DNA of 64,000 nt, taken from NCBI GenBank assembly GCA_025617375.2, contig JAMYGW020000008.1, positions 1,488,001 through 1,552,000 on the forward strand. Reading direction: 5' to 3'. The notes beneath the pieces are model-generated. The model was given only the letters and a program-made list of their open reading frames with translations. It searched no databases and was not told where the DNA came from. This document shows, in pieces, positions 11,541-23,048 of the stretch. Source of the DNA: Acarospora socialis (lineage: Eukaryota; Ascomycota; Lecanoromycetes; Acarosporales; Acarosporaceae). The first letter of the stretch is position 1; every line of letters begins with the position of its first letter. The translations under genes were made by a program, and so were the position numbers.

Positions 11541-12613
11541 GTTGTCGGTCAATTGCCGTTGCAGCAGAACTCCACGAAGCTGTCCGATTACTCAGAGTGT
11601 TTGAATGGAATTTATGTTACTGGCTGCGTCGGAGAATAGAAAGTGGACGTGCAATGATTTAGTATCAAGATTGATAACAGTAGTCCTCCTGAATAAGTAT
11701 ACTCCGTCATGCTGATCGAGGACAGTAAGAAGAAGTTGGGAGATATGGTGGATCAAATACCGGCCAATCAGGCTTAGTTGAGCTGGGATTTGCTTACCTA
11801 AGCTGTAGATCTGCCATGATTGGAAATTGCCAAGGGAAGGTGGGTCCGAGGCCGGGAATTTTAAACACACCTCAGTTAGGCAGCATATGCAATACTTGTA
11901 CAAATTATCACTGTCATCAGCAAAGTATTGACAACAGAGTAGATTTAAACTCTGCTTATGATTATATTAAATTCTCAACAGTACTTCTAATTCATATTGT
12001 GTTGTTGTGAGTTCTGATGTCTCAACTTCATGGTTCTTGCTTATGGTTTGCCCAAAGACTAAAATACACAGCCTGAGGAAAACCCCAGATGTGCGCCAAC
12101 ACCATAGACTTATACACAAATCTTCCTGCATAGATGCTGAATCACATAAGACCTTATATTACGCGCCAGTTCTTAGCACAGCTTCTGCCTATGATTGCAG
12201 CTAGATTTGGCGTTGTGAAGTGCTTTGATGCGTAGGCCTTCTTTGTGTGTGCTACCAAAAGTGACTATGTGGCCTCGGCCTTTGTAGCTGTGATTTGAAG
12301 TTGGTGGTTGATTCTCGTGTATGGATGGGCTGGGCCAGTACATAGATAATATGAGAGGCATCCATGAGTGGAATTCGGGACAGCTGGTTCACAAGCCACT
12401 CGAATGAAGCTGAATTTCCATACCGAGAAGTCATGAATAAATCAACATATCTTTAATTGATATCTCTGCGCGAGATGCAAAGACTTGGCCCACGAGAGCT
12501 GAGTAGAACTGTAACGGCCAAGGTTTCGCCGGGCGCCGCAAACGGGCTATTTACGGAAGCGAAATACGTAGACGCCCGCTCCTAAGCTGAAACTGTTTCA
12601 CCACAGCGAATGA
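11541..12613. other. AT-rich intergenic region
   Basis: About 1.1 kb with no coding signal I can support. The sequence is AT-richer than its neighbours (for example 11880-12010) and contains many in-frame stops. It presumably carries promoters of the divergent roadblock and DUF7924 genes. Confidence 0.5.
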
Positions 12614-13987
12614 ATGTTTGAACAAGATGGCCCAGATCTTACGAAGTCAGCGGCTTGCATGCAGATGGATCGCGTCGATGCAATAGCTCCTGCAGACATT
12701 GAGTGCTCTGAGCTCCGTATGCAGTCCAAACCGCCTGATTGCCGCGCTGGCTTGAGGTCATTCAAAGGTAAGTCATTGAATCAAAAGTCACTCCTAGATC
12801 ATCGTGCGCGTTGATGAACAGCATGAAGCTGACGTTGACTCTATCAAATAGTCCAGAAGACTACTCCATCGTCGAGTTCGCCCGGTCGTAGAGCTGTCGC
12901 CGCATCTCGTCCACCAGGGCATGATCTACTAAAACACTTGTCTTCGTCGGAACAAGATAAGTCTGACGACGGAGGCCGGCAAACATTAGGCTCCAATACC
13001 GTACCAGAGAGGCTCACTTCCAGAAATTTGAAACGAGTCGCCCGAAAAAGCGATTCGCAGAAACAGAAGACTCACCCGAAACAGTGGGACTTCATCGACA
13101 TGGCTCACACTAGGTCACAGAGCTCAAAATCGAAGCAAACAACAACAGCGTCGGATGGATCATCTAAAACTTCTTCAAGTTCAAAATCTGTTTCCACCAC
13201 TGATCCTCGATTCGCAAGAATGGCAGAGGAAAATGGTATTTTAGACAGGTTTGATTCCATTGACCCGGTCAATTTCGACAAGGTCCGTACTCGTCTCGAG
13301 CAGTCACGCAACTCGCCGGAACCGGATCTTCAGGAATTCAAGGATTTTCGCAAGCGGATACAATTTTCGCAGAACGAAGAAGGAGTCGCGCAGGCCGTCA
13401 TACCTCTTCTCTGTCGGCGTACTGGCGAAGGTTATGCACAAGTCTACGATCAAAGATTCACGATGTTCCCCAGCAATGTTGGCTTCAACGACGGTCTCTC
13501 TCCTGCAACGCCTGACTTCATCGAAGCTTATGTAGCGAACACATTCAAGCCATGTCCCTTGATCCGCCGATTGGGAGGCTCTGCCGTACCTGTTCCCGGC
13601 GCACGTCCCATCGCGCTCGCACACATTGCCGGGGAGTTCAGGAGATTGAGTGGGGACATGGAATGTGCGATGTGCCAAGCGGCGTACGACGCTGCCACAC
13701 TCATCTATGGTCGAAACCAAGCCTGCCTCGCGATGGGCAAGCCCGACGAAGCCAAGGTCGCCTGCGTCGGGACCTTCGTCTCGAACGGTGACCAGGTGCA
13801 TATATCGGTGCATTACGCGACGAACGATGCCTCGGGCCAGACAGTCTACCACCACTGTCCGATCTTCAGCGACAACTTCCTATTGAACCACGCAAGCTTC
13901 ACCCTTACCCGCAAGCATTTGCGGAACCTGCAGGAATGGGCGATGGAGAACGCGACGTCCCTGAAGACCGACCTCATCGCACACTAA
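12614..13987 (+). CDS. DUF7924 fungal protein
   Basis: Two exons, 12614-12767 and 12852-13987, encode 429 residues; the junction restores a valine codon and the intron ends CAAATAG. The first 170 residues are Ser/Lys/Gln-rich and probably disordered. The C-terminal half is the DUF7924 domain: PATPDFIEAYVANTF, then ARPIALAHIAGEFRR, then QAAYDAATLIYGRNQA, LGKPD-like AMGKPDEAKVAC and the terminal RKHLRNLQEWAMENA. The domain is widespread in filamentous fungi, often in several divergent copies; its biochemical role is unknown to me. A start further in at the MQMDR methionine is possible. The gene converges with the F-box gene. Confidence 0.75.
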
Positions 13988-14220
13988 GAAGCGTCGCAAG
14001 CTCGGACCAGGGACTCTCCCGTCCTCCTTTTCTCGGGAGGGGCCGTGGCCGAAATGCCGGTTGAGCCTGAGGAGGGTGTGCTAGTTTAGACGAGTCCATT
14101 GCATGTCTCCGGAGTCTTTGGTATAATGACCATGCTGTCATGGATTTGTTTACGAGCACGCTATGATTATTGGTATAGGGAGCCATGGTCTGGTGTTTGT
14201 TTGGCGTTCAACGAATGGAA

Positions 14221-15375
14221 TTACTCATGGTCGCTCTCCAGCTCGAGAGTGCGTAAACCTGAGAAATCGGTGTGTCTGCTCCACGTCTCAACGACTTGTC
14301 TGGTTATGGAGCCGTGACCAGCCAGCTGCAAGTGTCGCAAGGATCCTGGTGTGGAGATTTGCTTCTGCTTGTTGAGAGCGAACCCTTGCCAAGGCTTCCT
14401 CGGCGTTTCGAGTGATTGCATAAGTGCCAGGGACCAGCCAGCGGCGGCGCGGAACATGCGTGCCTCCTTCAAATTGGGTGCGAAACCTGCTGCATTACGC
14501 ATTACTGCTTCTTCATTGTAGTCCTCAATCCCGTCCGAATCGTAGCTGTCACACCTGACCAGAACACTGTACAGACAGGGCGATGTTGCAAGCGCTAGCT
14601 CATGAGCATCCAGGTCAGGTTGGTTCAGGCTGCGGAAGCTGAAGGTTTGGATGTGAAGCCTGCAGTTGGGCCGGTGCTGATGCAAAGCCTGGAGGAGACA
14701 GGGGGAGAACTGACTTGAACACCCATAGATCAGATCTGAGAGTGCCAGTAGTTGCCTGACCAGATTGGCGAGAGGCGTCCACGCTTCATCTTCTTTATAA
14801 ACGACATTGGGAGGCTTTCGGTCAGCTACAGAGACATCTGCGAGGTGCCGGTCCGAGAGTTCGCCGTCATCACGACCAAAAAAGCTCCTAACTCTGTGCC
14901 TTCGGTCTTGGGGCTCAACATCGCCTGTAACGTCCTGCTGGCTGCGTATCAGGCCTTCAACGACCAAGCGGCGAACATGCTTGACGCTGAATGTGCGCTG
15001 CAATCTGTTGATGCACTGTTGCACGTCATAGGCAAGCTGCTTACGACCTCGCACGGAGATTGTGATGGTGCGGAAGAGAAGGGCAGTAGCAGCACAATGG
15101 CATTGCTTGCTGACGAGCGCGAAAGTAAGCAAGCTTGACTTGTGAGTGCCCTCAATGTACTCACAGATGCGCAGGAGTATCTCGGCTGGTAAGCCTTCAA
15201 TGTTTGGAGAGGGCATTTTTAACGATAACTGTCTCGCATCGCTCGCAAAGCTCGCGTGGAAGAATTTGCAGCCAGCTGAGAGGGAAGTCAAACCTAACGT
15301 ACAGAAAGGTAGGGTGCTGAGGACCTCAGGGACTTCTGGTACTAGTATTTCTATCAGAGGATTAAGCATCTCCAT
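14221..15375 (-). CDS. F-box protein, probably C-terminally shortened
   Basis: An intronless frame of 384 residues from the ATG at 15375. A second in-frame ATG at 15216 begins MPSPNIEGLPAEILLRICEY, which is where fungal F-box proteins usually start, so the 331-residue form may be the true product. The F-box spans roughly the next 45 residues and ends SKQCHCAATALLFRTITI. It would bind Skp1 and present a substrate to an SCF ubiquitin ligase. The downstream part has the usual fungal pattern with conserved tryptophans (AAAGWSLALMQ, VVETWSRHTDFSGLRTLEL) but stops just after this block. Relatives generally carry more leucine-rich sequence after it. I see no clear donor site that would continue it, so truncation is likely. 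Confidence 0.68.
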   Translation of the reverse strand: MEMLNPLIEILVPEVPEVLSTLPFCTLGLTSLSAGCKFFHASFASDARQLSLKMPSPNIEGLPAEILLRICEYIEGTHKSSLLTFALVSKQCHCAATALLFRTITISVRGRKQLAYDVQQCINRLQRTFSVKHVRRLVVEGLIRSQQDVTGDVEPQDRRHRVRSFFGRDDGELSDRHLADVSVADRKPPNVVYKEDEAWTPLANLVRQLLALSDLIYGCSSQFSPCLLQALHQHRPNCRLHIQTFSFRSLNQPDLDAHELALATSPCLYSVLVRCDSYDSDGIEDYNEEAVMRNAAGFAPNLKEARMFRAAAGWSLALMQSLETPRKPWQGFALNKQKQISTPGSLRHLQLAGHGSITRQVVETWSRHTDFSGLRTLELESDHE

Positions 15376-16136
15376 CTAATCGACACTCGTCATCAGGCGC
15401 ATTATTGGGAGTCATATTCCACCAACAATAACGATAATGCCGACTTCCCCGATGGCAAGAACGGGTGCTGAATGTGGTCAGTAGCCAAGGTCCTACAGGC
15501 CCAAGTATACCGCCCCAAGGAGGCTCAATAAATCCGAACAGTTCAACAGGGATGGCGATCGAACCCGGGCTTACATCATGTCACCACTGAAGGACAGAAT
15601 AAAGGAGTCGGCCTCCAATGGCGAGAATGATTTCAAATATCTAACGAAATTCAGACAGCTCAAAGCCCTGCTTACCACCCTAGTTCCCGGTGTCCATATC
15701 ATAGGTAACGAAAGGGTTACCAGTAATTCAGTTACAATGCTGAGGCCGAAAAGCTCCATGATAACCAGAAACGAACGTGGTTTCTCAAACAATAGGTGCA
15801 GCTATTCTGTCAACTGGAGCGCTGAAGTAAAGTTTTGTGTTACTGGCTGGAATCGAAGGGCCTGGAAAGAGGAGAGAAGGATACATATTTTAAACACAAG
15901 TGCCTAGCCTTACTGACGACTCAACACCTGATGTCTCTGTCCTTGCCTTTTCATCGCTCATTTCACGAAACATACCTAACCATCAAGTTAAAGCCATACA
16001 TTCGGCTGAGCTGGCTCGATAATGCTATCGCAAACAAGGTCTGGCATGCTATCAGTATATCAACATGTGTGGGATCCACAACCACTTTTCCATCTGCATT
16101 CCCCTCCATTGCGAACATAGATCAAGCATCGCGAGA
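15376..16136. other. intergenic region without a gene
   Basis: No supported gene in 761 bp. A short inverted pair GGTAAC...GTTACC (about 15704-15721) and a B-box-like GGTTCGAT word on the minus strand (about 15555) are present, but neither makes a complete tRNA or LTR. Confidence 0.4.
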
Positions 16137-18292
16137 TCACGAAAACAGAAGAAAAGCTGATAGAACCATCATTACCATCAGATCTCCGAAGCCCAGTTTC
16201 TTCTCCCCGAACGGATTGGGAATTCTGGGCCGATTGGCAACCCTAGATGACCCACTCTTCCCTCCCACACTTGTTGTAGGAGCTGCACCCCCGGTAGTCG
16301 ACGTCGTTGCCGGGCCAAAGGTCTTCGCGTGACTATCAAAACTAATACATCGTGTCGGCAACGCAAAGCCCGTCTGAAGCAGAGTAGCGCTACTAGCGGC
16401 TTGCAATTTATACTGCGAGACCTTGGCGTTAGGATTGATAACTGCCTGCGCGAAAAGCCCGATCCCGAAATCCACGGATGTATCGACATGGGTAAGGGTG
16501 TCGAAGACATCGTCTAAGGCTTTATTGGTAATGGTGGAGTGAGTTGTGTTTTCGCAATGAGAATTGACGTGGCTGACTGCGGAGAATGTGGTTGAGACGG
16601 TGGGAAGGTTGAGGAATACTCCTGCGTCTACTGCCGCGTCTCCGTCGAAGAAGGATATGCCGAGGAGTAGTTGGGGGTTGAAGCCTCCGACAGTGATTAG
16701 CTCAAGGTTTGCTGAGGCCTGGAAGGGGAGGCTTGTGATGTTGGTTCGGTCACTGTGAAGGAGGATCAGTCAAGTGGAGAATCTTGAAGATGGCTGACAC
16801 ATCTTACAATCCATGCTGTGAAGAGTTTGTTATGTTACCCACGTCAAGTATAATTTGTGAACCATCAGGTACCTAGGACTCATGGTCAGTCTCTCGCGTA
16901 CCAGGACATAAAGCAAGACTTACAAACACATTAAAGCCAGTCGTGAAGTCCAGCTCTGCAGTAAGCTTGACTCCCACCATCAGGTTGGGCACGAGCTGAG
17001 GTCCTATAGCGCCAATACCGGGTATCTAGTTTGTGTCAGAGTCCAGGAGAGTTTTTTTTTGGGACTGAGACGATGAACCTTGAATGGTGTGAAGTTTATT
17101 GGTGGTAGGGGTACAGTAAAATTCTTCAGCTGTTCCGTAGCTTTGACAGTGGTGTCAAGCTCGATGTGGGCTCCAAAGTTATTGGTTTGAAGCTCCACAT
17201 ACCCATTATTGATGAAATCTGCAGACCCTTCGTCAGAGCTTCCATTGAAGCCTCCCATGGTGAAGGATCCGGCCACAAGATCGATGCTCCCCTGAATCGT
17301 ACAATTTTTGCATTTGATGATGAGACCTGATGGTCTGATCAACTGTGTCAGCATCTTTGGAAAGATTTCTGCAAGCAAGACTTACAACAAGGGACCAGTG
17401 AGCGAGAGTTGCCCCAGGGATGAGTCAGGTGGCAGGATGGCTGTGTTCAGCCACTGGTGGTTGATGTTTCCAGACACATTGAAGTTGGTAGGTGGCGATG
17501 TTGGTGCTGCAGGAAAAGTCACGGAAATTGATGTAGCTGTGGCCGGACCAGCTGTGCCCGACGCTGCTGCTTGTGTTCGCCGTTGAAGTTGGTCGTGCGG
17601 TCGGACCTCAAAATTGTCGTTACTTCCTCCAAAATTCACAGTCATGGTGTTGAATGTGCTTTTCCAAGGAATCCGAGAGACGGAAAGAGTGATGAGATGT
17701 TCCTCTAGATGCAGTGAAAATTCGGAAACCCTGGATCCATCAGAGAATGGCTGATATCTTTCTAATATACTTACAAGTGTGGATTTCGCTCTCCATCTTC
17801 GTTGCACCCAATATGAGAAGTGATGAGAAGAAAGCTATTGGCTCTTTTGAACTCCTCGTGGGCGTGCTCTGAAGCCTCTGCACTGTTGAAGTATAAATAT
17901 ACTCTGGAAGCGGAGCAATCGATTCGTTGGGTGTGGTGTTCAATCTCCTCGAGTAATAAAGCGGGCATCTTGAACTTCATGCCCACTTTGGCAGCAAAGT
18001 GGGTAGTAGACGCACGAGTATTCGATTGACCTGGGGGAACCTCAGTCAGGCCAGAGAAAGGGTCGCGAGTGTGCACATTATCGACGTAGTGCAAATGGTG
18101 GTCAGAACGAAGGCATCCCTTTAAACCTCGGGTACTTAGTTCGTGAACCCTCGTAGCTGCCCTCAACTGACGTTTAGGCAGCATCATACCGTCGAGAGCT
18201 AAGTCACGCACGGCAAGCTTATCGAAGATCAAGTCGCCATTGACAAGGATAATAGTGAGCAACAGCAACGGAAATGACAAAACGAAGATCAT
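16137..18292 (-). CDS. secreted DUF7029/DUF7223 cell-surface protein
   Basis: Six exons: 18292-17775, 17730-17386, 17334-17079, 17025-16924, 16872-16808 and 16752-16137, giving 633 residues in phase throughout. MIFVLSFPLLLLTIILVNG is a signal peptide. Next comes a DUF7029 block (MPALLLEEIEHHTQRIDC, then LLITSHIGCNEDGER, then IPWKSTFNTMTVNFGG). A DUF7223 block follows: GLIIKCKNCTIQGSIDLVAG and PGIGAIGPQLVPNLMVGVKL. A Thr/Ser/Pro/Gly linker precedes a hydrophobic C-terminus (DLMVMMVLSAFLLFS), which fits a GPI-anchor signal. The pair of domains occurs together in secreted fungal proteins whose function is not established. I infer a wall- or membrane-attached extracellular protein. The exon 2/3 junction is the least certain; it was chosen for phase and because it joins GPLL to PSGLIIKC. 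Confidence 0.8.
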
Positions 18293-21200
18293 GTTGAGCG
18301 TGAAGAGAAATTCTCAGAGATTTCAACCTAGGATAACAGCAAGGTTAAAATGCATTCTTAATACCCACAAAAGATGCAAACGAGACGTCGAGGCGTCGTT
18401 ACTTAACAAGTTTCCTGTCTAGCCAGCCCTCGTCAACCGCGCCGCTCGAGCCATCGAATGGCGGTCATTCGATGTGGCTTTGCAGCTGTTATGTTTCACC
18501 ATTTCTCTTTCGCTAAATCTGCTATACTACCTTCGGCGCAGTTTCGGGCGGTGTTCAGGGATCGAGACATTCTCCGGAATAACAACCACGGCTTCGTGCA
18601 TGTCGTTTTTGCAACCACCATCTCGGGACGCACATAGAACGGGTCGGTGCTGCTTGTAAATGCCAGCCCTGTAGGTTGCCACCAATAGCCTCTTGCTTCA
18701 TGTGGGGGGCTGCTGCAGGTGGTGGCGGCAAGACAAGGCTGAAACCAATGTTGGCCAGGGTTGAATCCTTCGACGCGGCACTGCTTTCATTTGTTTCAAT
18801 TTAACCATCCTAGTTGTCGGCTCAAAAGGCTCAGAGTCGTGGAATAGCGATTGCCAGATTCGCTGATCAAACAATCAACCTATCCAACCGACGCTATGTT
18901 ATCGCTGAGGCTCGACCGCGACCATTGACATGGGACTCTCTTAGGGCAGGCACGAAGGCCTGAACGAATACGCTGCTCTTCGATTTGTGTTGCGCATTTA
19001 CAGATAAGGGTACCTTATGGAATCGATCCCTTAATTTACTCGTCTGAGGCAGAAGCCGGAGGTGTAGGCCCGCAGGAAAGGGAGTGCCATTTCAGGCTCC
19101 TGCATGCTGTGCCCCTGCACTGCGCCACGAAGGTTCATGTCCACCGTAAAACGGTAAACACTAGATTGTACGGAGTATTTTTAGGCGAGTACCTTGTTAT
19201 AGATCTTGCGGAGTAGTTGTCACTAAGATCGATCACGTGCTGGGGCTGGGGCTGCCAAGCCTCGACTGTCACTCAAACATCCCGTTATCAACATGGGCAA
19301 CATGGGCAGCATGGGCAGCATCGACCTGCTCTCTCTTGACAAGAATAGTAGCATGATCTAGCAGCATTCCACATTTCACACGCTCTTTGGTTATGATGGG
19401 CAAGCTGCCCTAGGATACCGCTTGAGCCCCACAGTCTGAAGACCATTCATTTTACATATATCTTGATCGAAGTCTCACAACGTTAGGCCACACGTTTGAC
19501 GCCTACATTCGAAGAATACAACAAGAATTTCTCGGTCAGCCCGAGCTCATCGCATCTTAATTTCATGAAATAGAGAAGAAGATGGATAGGCGGTTCAAGC
19601 AGGTAAATAGAGAGTTCGAAGAACTCCAAACGAAGATAAGATGCTTCGTTGATTATTTAAGAATATTGTCACGGGGCTTCTTATGCCCTAGAGGTTGGGA
19701 AGAGATCTATTCCGTGAAAACATTAGATGCTTAGAATAGTATTCATACCCCAGAACATTTCCTGTCTATGGTGAGAGGACTCTGGAACTTTAAAGATTTT
19801 TTAGAGAGTAAAACATATATAGGTAGTTTATAGTTGATGTCGTTGTTATCAAAACTAAACGCTGTGTCCGGGTCGGTGAGCAGCCGATGCAATCTCGTGC
19901 CGGTAAGGGTGCACCCAATGGCTAAGAATTACCTAGCAGATTCTCATACATAACATATACAGTCAGCCTACACTTCGTATTCCTATTACCTAGTCAGCTA
20001 TTTTATATATATATGGAGGTTTGTAAAACCAGGCTGCAGCGTAGAACAGCAGCGCACTTGAATACTTCCTACCCTGGCGGTTCTAGGTTCAGTCCTTCCA
20101 TCGATTGTGACGCCCTGGACTCATTCTGTTCGTAATGAGGAAGTCGCTTCAAATTGTGAATACATCATCTTGAAATCTCTCCTCCCTAAATTGGTCAATG
20201 CCTGGAGAAAGTATTTGTACTGGGAAACTGAGATAAGAGCGATGCCGAATCTGCCCTTCAGCCCGTTAATGCTAGATATGGCAGAAAAGAAGCGCAAAGG
20301 AGAAATTCGACCCGGACGGGGGCTCATATGATCAAGATGGTCACCCCGAAAATAACGCATCTGATTTTGGTGGTTCACTGGCCCAGCACAACTCAATCGT
20401 AGGAGGCTTTGCAATTGAGTTTCCCATTGCTCAGCTGCTTCTCATCAACTGGTACGAGAACACCGCCAATTACGTCGGGCTATACCTCGACGGACCATTA
20501 TTGGTGATCAGGTGAGACGGACTATAGGGGCGGGTTAGAGACATTTCGAGTCGGCTACACAGGCGAGAGGGACGTATGTGAAGCCCGGCGAGAGTATCAG
20601 AGAGGAAAGAGAGATATATTATCGAAGCTCGGAGGGCGTATGGGTTTATATTCTAGTTGCTTTCCTGTTCTTTTCTCAGGAGAAACAACGGAACGGCTCT
20701 ATAGGCCGAATTGCAAGGATTCCTCGTCCGTTATACGTCAAGTCTATGTTCGGTACTTGCTAGGGGTCCGTATCCTAGACCGGGGCAAAAGGCTGGATAG
20801 AAGGCCTGTTTTAAGTGGCATGGCCTCAATCTCAATAGCCCTGTAGACCTCAGAAATTAGGCTATAATACAGTGACATGATATGTGTATAGGCGAGCTCA
20901 CTCTATTCTACTCTCAGAACAATATTTCAAGATGACGTGGGAGAATCCCTTGGTATTGTATCCCGTCCAATATGTGCTGGTTGTATATCTGGGCAAGCCT
21001 CTCTCTCGTAATCCAGTGGCCATCTTTCTTCTAACTATCCACATTTGCGACCAAATTTGCTTCCCAGGGAGAGACTGCAAGCAGTTTGAGGTCAAGGTTG
21101 CCCTGCTATTCAAAAATAATGGATCTACAATACTGGTACTGGCAGTACCATGTAGAACTGCAACTGCAGTGCAGGTCGTATTCAGTCCGAGACAAACAAT

Positions 21201-21295
21201 ATCCTAGCCTTGTACAGCCGTCTCCCCTTCCGAACCGAGTGCTCTTCCAAATTTCTAGCCAGAGGGATGTGAGCGTCTTGGTAGCGTGATGGCTT
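18293..21295. other. 3-kb gene-poor, AT-rich block
   Basis: No gene can be supported. The block mixes AT-rich sequence with many stops (for example 19660-19850, 19970-20010), a small 9-bp repeat (19292-19318) and a hairpin near 21125-21155. The longest plus frame, 20107-20331, has 74 codons and no family motif. The composition suggests decayed repeats, but I recognise no transposase, reverse transcriptase or paired terminal repeat. Confidence 0.5.
19292..19318 (+). repeat. three 9-bp CATGGGCAR repeats
   Basis: Three consecutive copies of CATGGGCAA/G differ only at the last base. Confidence 0.8.
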
Positions 21296-22617
21296 TTAGA
21301 GCCCTAACCACGGATCGGTCTCGTCCCCTCTTATGTTTCGCCACCACTCGCTCTGCCGCACCAGTTCTCCCTCCTCGCCTCCAAGCAGTGCCCAGTACTT
21401 CTGTAAGAACCAAGTCCTGGCTTCCCAGCTCCTACTATCCCAGGGTGTGCCTGTCGATAAGTAGCCGGTAGAACAATTCCTATCCCTCTCCCCGACCCCT
21501 GCCCCTCCCCAGCAGACCAATCCGTTAAGCAAGTCATGGTGGAGCTCCTCCTCATCAACAGCATCTCCGCTCTTGATCAAGTTCTTCCTGAGTGTCGGAA
21601 ATGGGAGGACGTCGATCACAGGATGGTGCACGGTCGTAATCTGCTCCCTTATCGGCCTCACGTCCGGCTTGAGAGTCTTGAAGATGCTTTGAATCGTCGT
21701 CACCACGCCTTCAGACCCAGAGTCATTGACCGTCTTGCCGCTCGGTCGGAAAAAAAGGGATATAGTATCATCAGCACAGAACATCTCTTCCGTGATTCCG
21801 ATGTGTAAGCAGTTGGACAACATAGCCTGGACAATGCAGATGCGCTCGACACGGAGAGTGTTGACGTAGGGGTCGGCCGAAAATAGACTTGGGCCGACGT
21901 TCAGCACTTGTAGGTCCCGGTATTCCCTCGGTCCTGATGAGCTGACTTGGACGTGGGGCCTGTGGCAGCCGCAGTCGACATAGTCAACCCAATATTGTGG
22001 CCTATATGCGGTGTCCTTGTTGTGGATGAGGTGGGAGGGGTCTATGGAGGTAGTTGGGTCCCAAAGAGCGACATCTGATGAAGAGGCTGGGGGAATGAAA
22101 GTTGAAAGAGTGAGGTCAGAGAAGCCGACAGAGGATTCACCGCTGTGGTCATTGAGACTCTGTCCCACGTGATGACAGGGACTCTGGCGTTCGGTGGTTG
22201 TACTATTTGATGGGCCGCTCTGGGGTATAGGAGCCACACTTGGGCCGGCACCAAGTGTGGCTGCCAGAACTACTCCCCTACTCTCCGCAACAGAGGCTGC
22301 AAGTGTCTCGAGATGATCGAGGCGCTTCTTCAATTTCTCTCCTGGCCTTGTGGATCAGAAATCTTCCAGGGTGGATGCAGTGTTTCCACTGGACGCAGGG
22401 ATATAAGCGACTACTCACGGTATGTCTTCTGAGCTTGAATGTTCTGCTGTCGCCTCTTCTCGGGATCGCGGCGTACCGGTCTTCTTTTACCCGTGCTGCC
22501 CTTGTGGCTATCGCGATGGCCCTCCGGTCGGCTCGGGAGAATCGAGGGCGCTGCTGCCATTGTGGTTTCAAGGTTCATGGTGCACGAAGTGTGGTTTACT
22601 TGATCGAATAGTCTCAT
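21296..22617 (-). CDS. bZIP transcription factor with DUF3425 domain
   Basis: Two exons, 22617-22419 and 22341-21296, encode 414 residues. The splice joins a bZIP basic region: RRDPEKRRQQNIQAQKTYRE continues into KLKKRLDHLETLAASVAES, the start of the leucine zipper. The C-terminal 130 residues are DUF3425: HHPVIDVLPFPTLRKNLIK, then LVCWGGAG, then GTPWDSRSWEARTWFLQKYW and LLGGEEGELVRQSEWWR. This architecture is common in fungal regulators of stress responses and of secondary-metabolite clusters. It should act in the nucleus as a dimer. The next gene on the same strand is an MFS efflux pump, which would be a natural target, but that is inference. Later in-frame methionines at about 22578 or 22560 are alternative starts. 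Confidence 0.88.
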
Positions 22618-23048
22618 AAGCCGGATATGAGTAAGGAAGAGAGACAGGATGTGGTCGGAATAAGGTCAGACCCGTGGCTGACGAGAGCCACCGAATTTTA
22701 GGCTCCATTTTGGGACCCCTTTGAGAGATATCATCCCACCACTTCTCGCGAATGCTGGGTGGGTATCTAGGTATGTAGCATCACTATGTAGATATTTGGA
22801 CCTGATCTCTCTGGGTGTCTGTTTGTGGTCTTCCAGTATGCGCGGAGGTGCTTTTTATGTTCAATAAGGTGTTCATGGCAACTAGGTTGGATGGCAGATG
22901 TAGGTCCATTTACTATTATCTGTGTCCTACAGAAGTGTGCACAGTCTGAGTCTAATGCCCGAATGTTCCTAAAAACCAACAAATAAGGTAACAGCCTACA
23001 GCACGACGCCGCGCTACAGGTCTATCATCCAAAATAGTATCGTGCACA
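22618..23048. other. intergenic region between bZIP and MFS genes
   Basis: About 430 bp without a supported gene. It should hold the bZIP promoter and the end of the transporter transcript. Confidence 0.5.

Noticed and set aside
15545-15575. B-box-like GGTTCGAT on the minus strand, as a tRNA or LTR primer site
   Set aside because: No full cloverleaf, no paired LTR and no element-coding sequence nearby.
22240-22611. Plus-strand frame of 123 codons opposite the bZIP start
   Set aside because: It is antisense to the basic region exon and intron and has no motif of its own.
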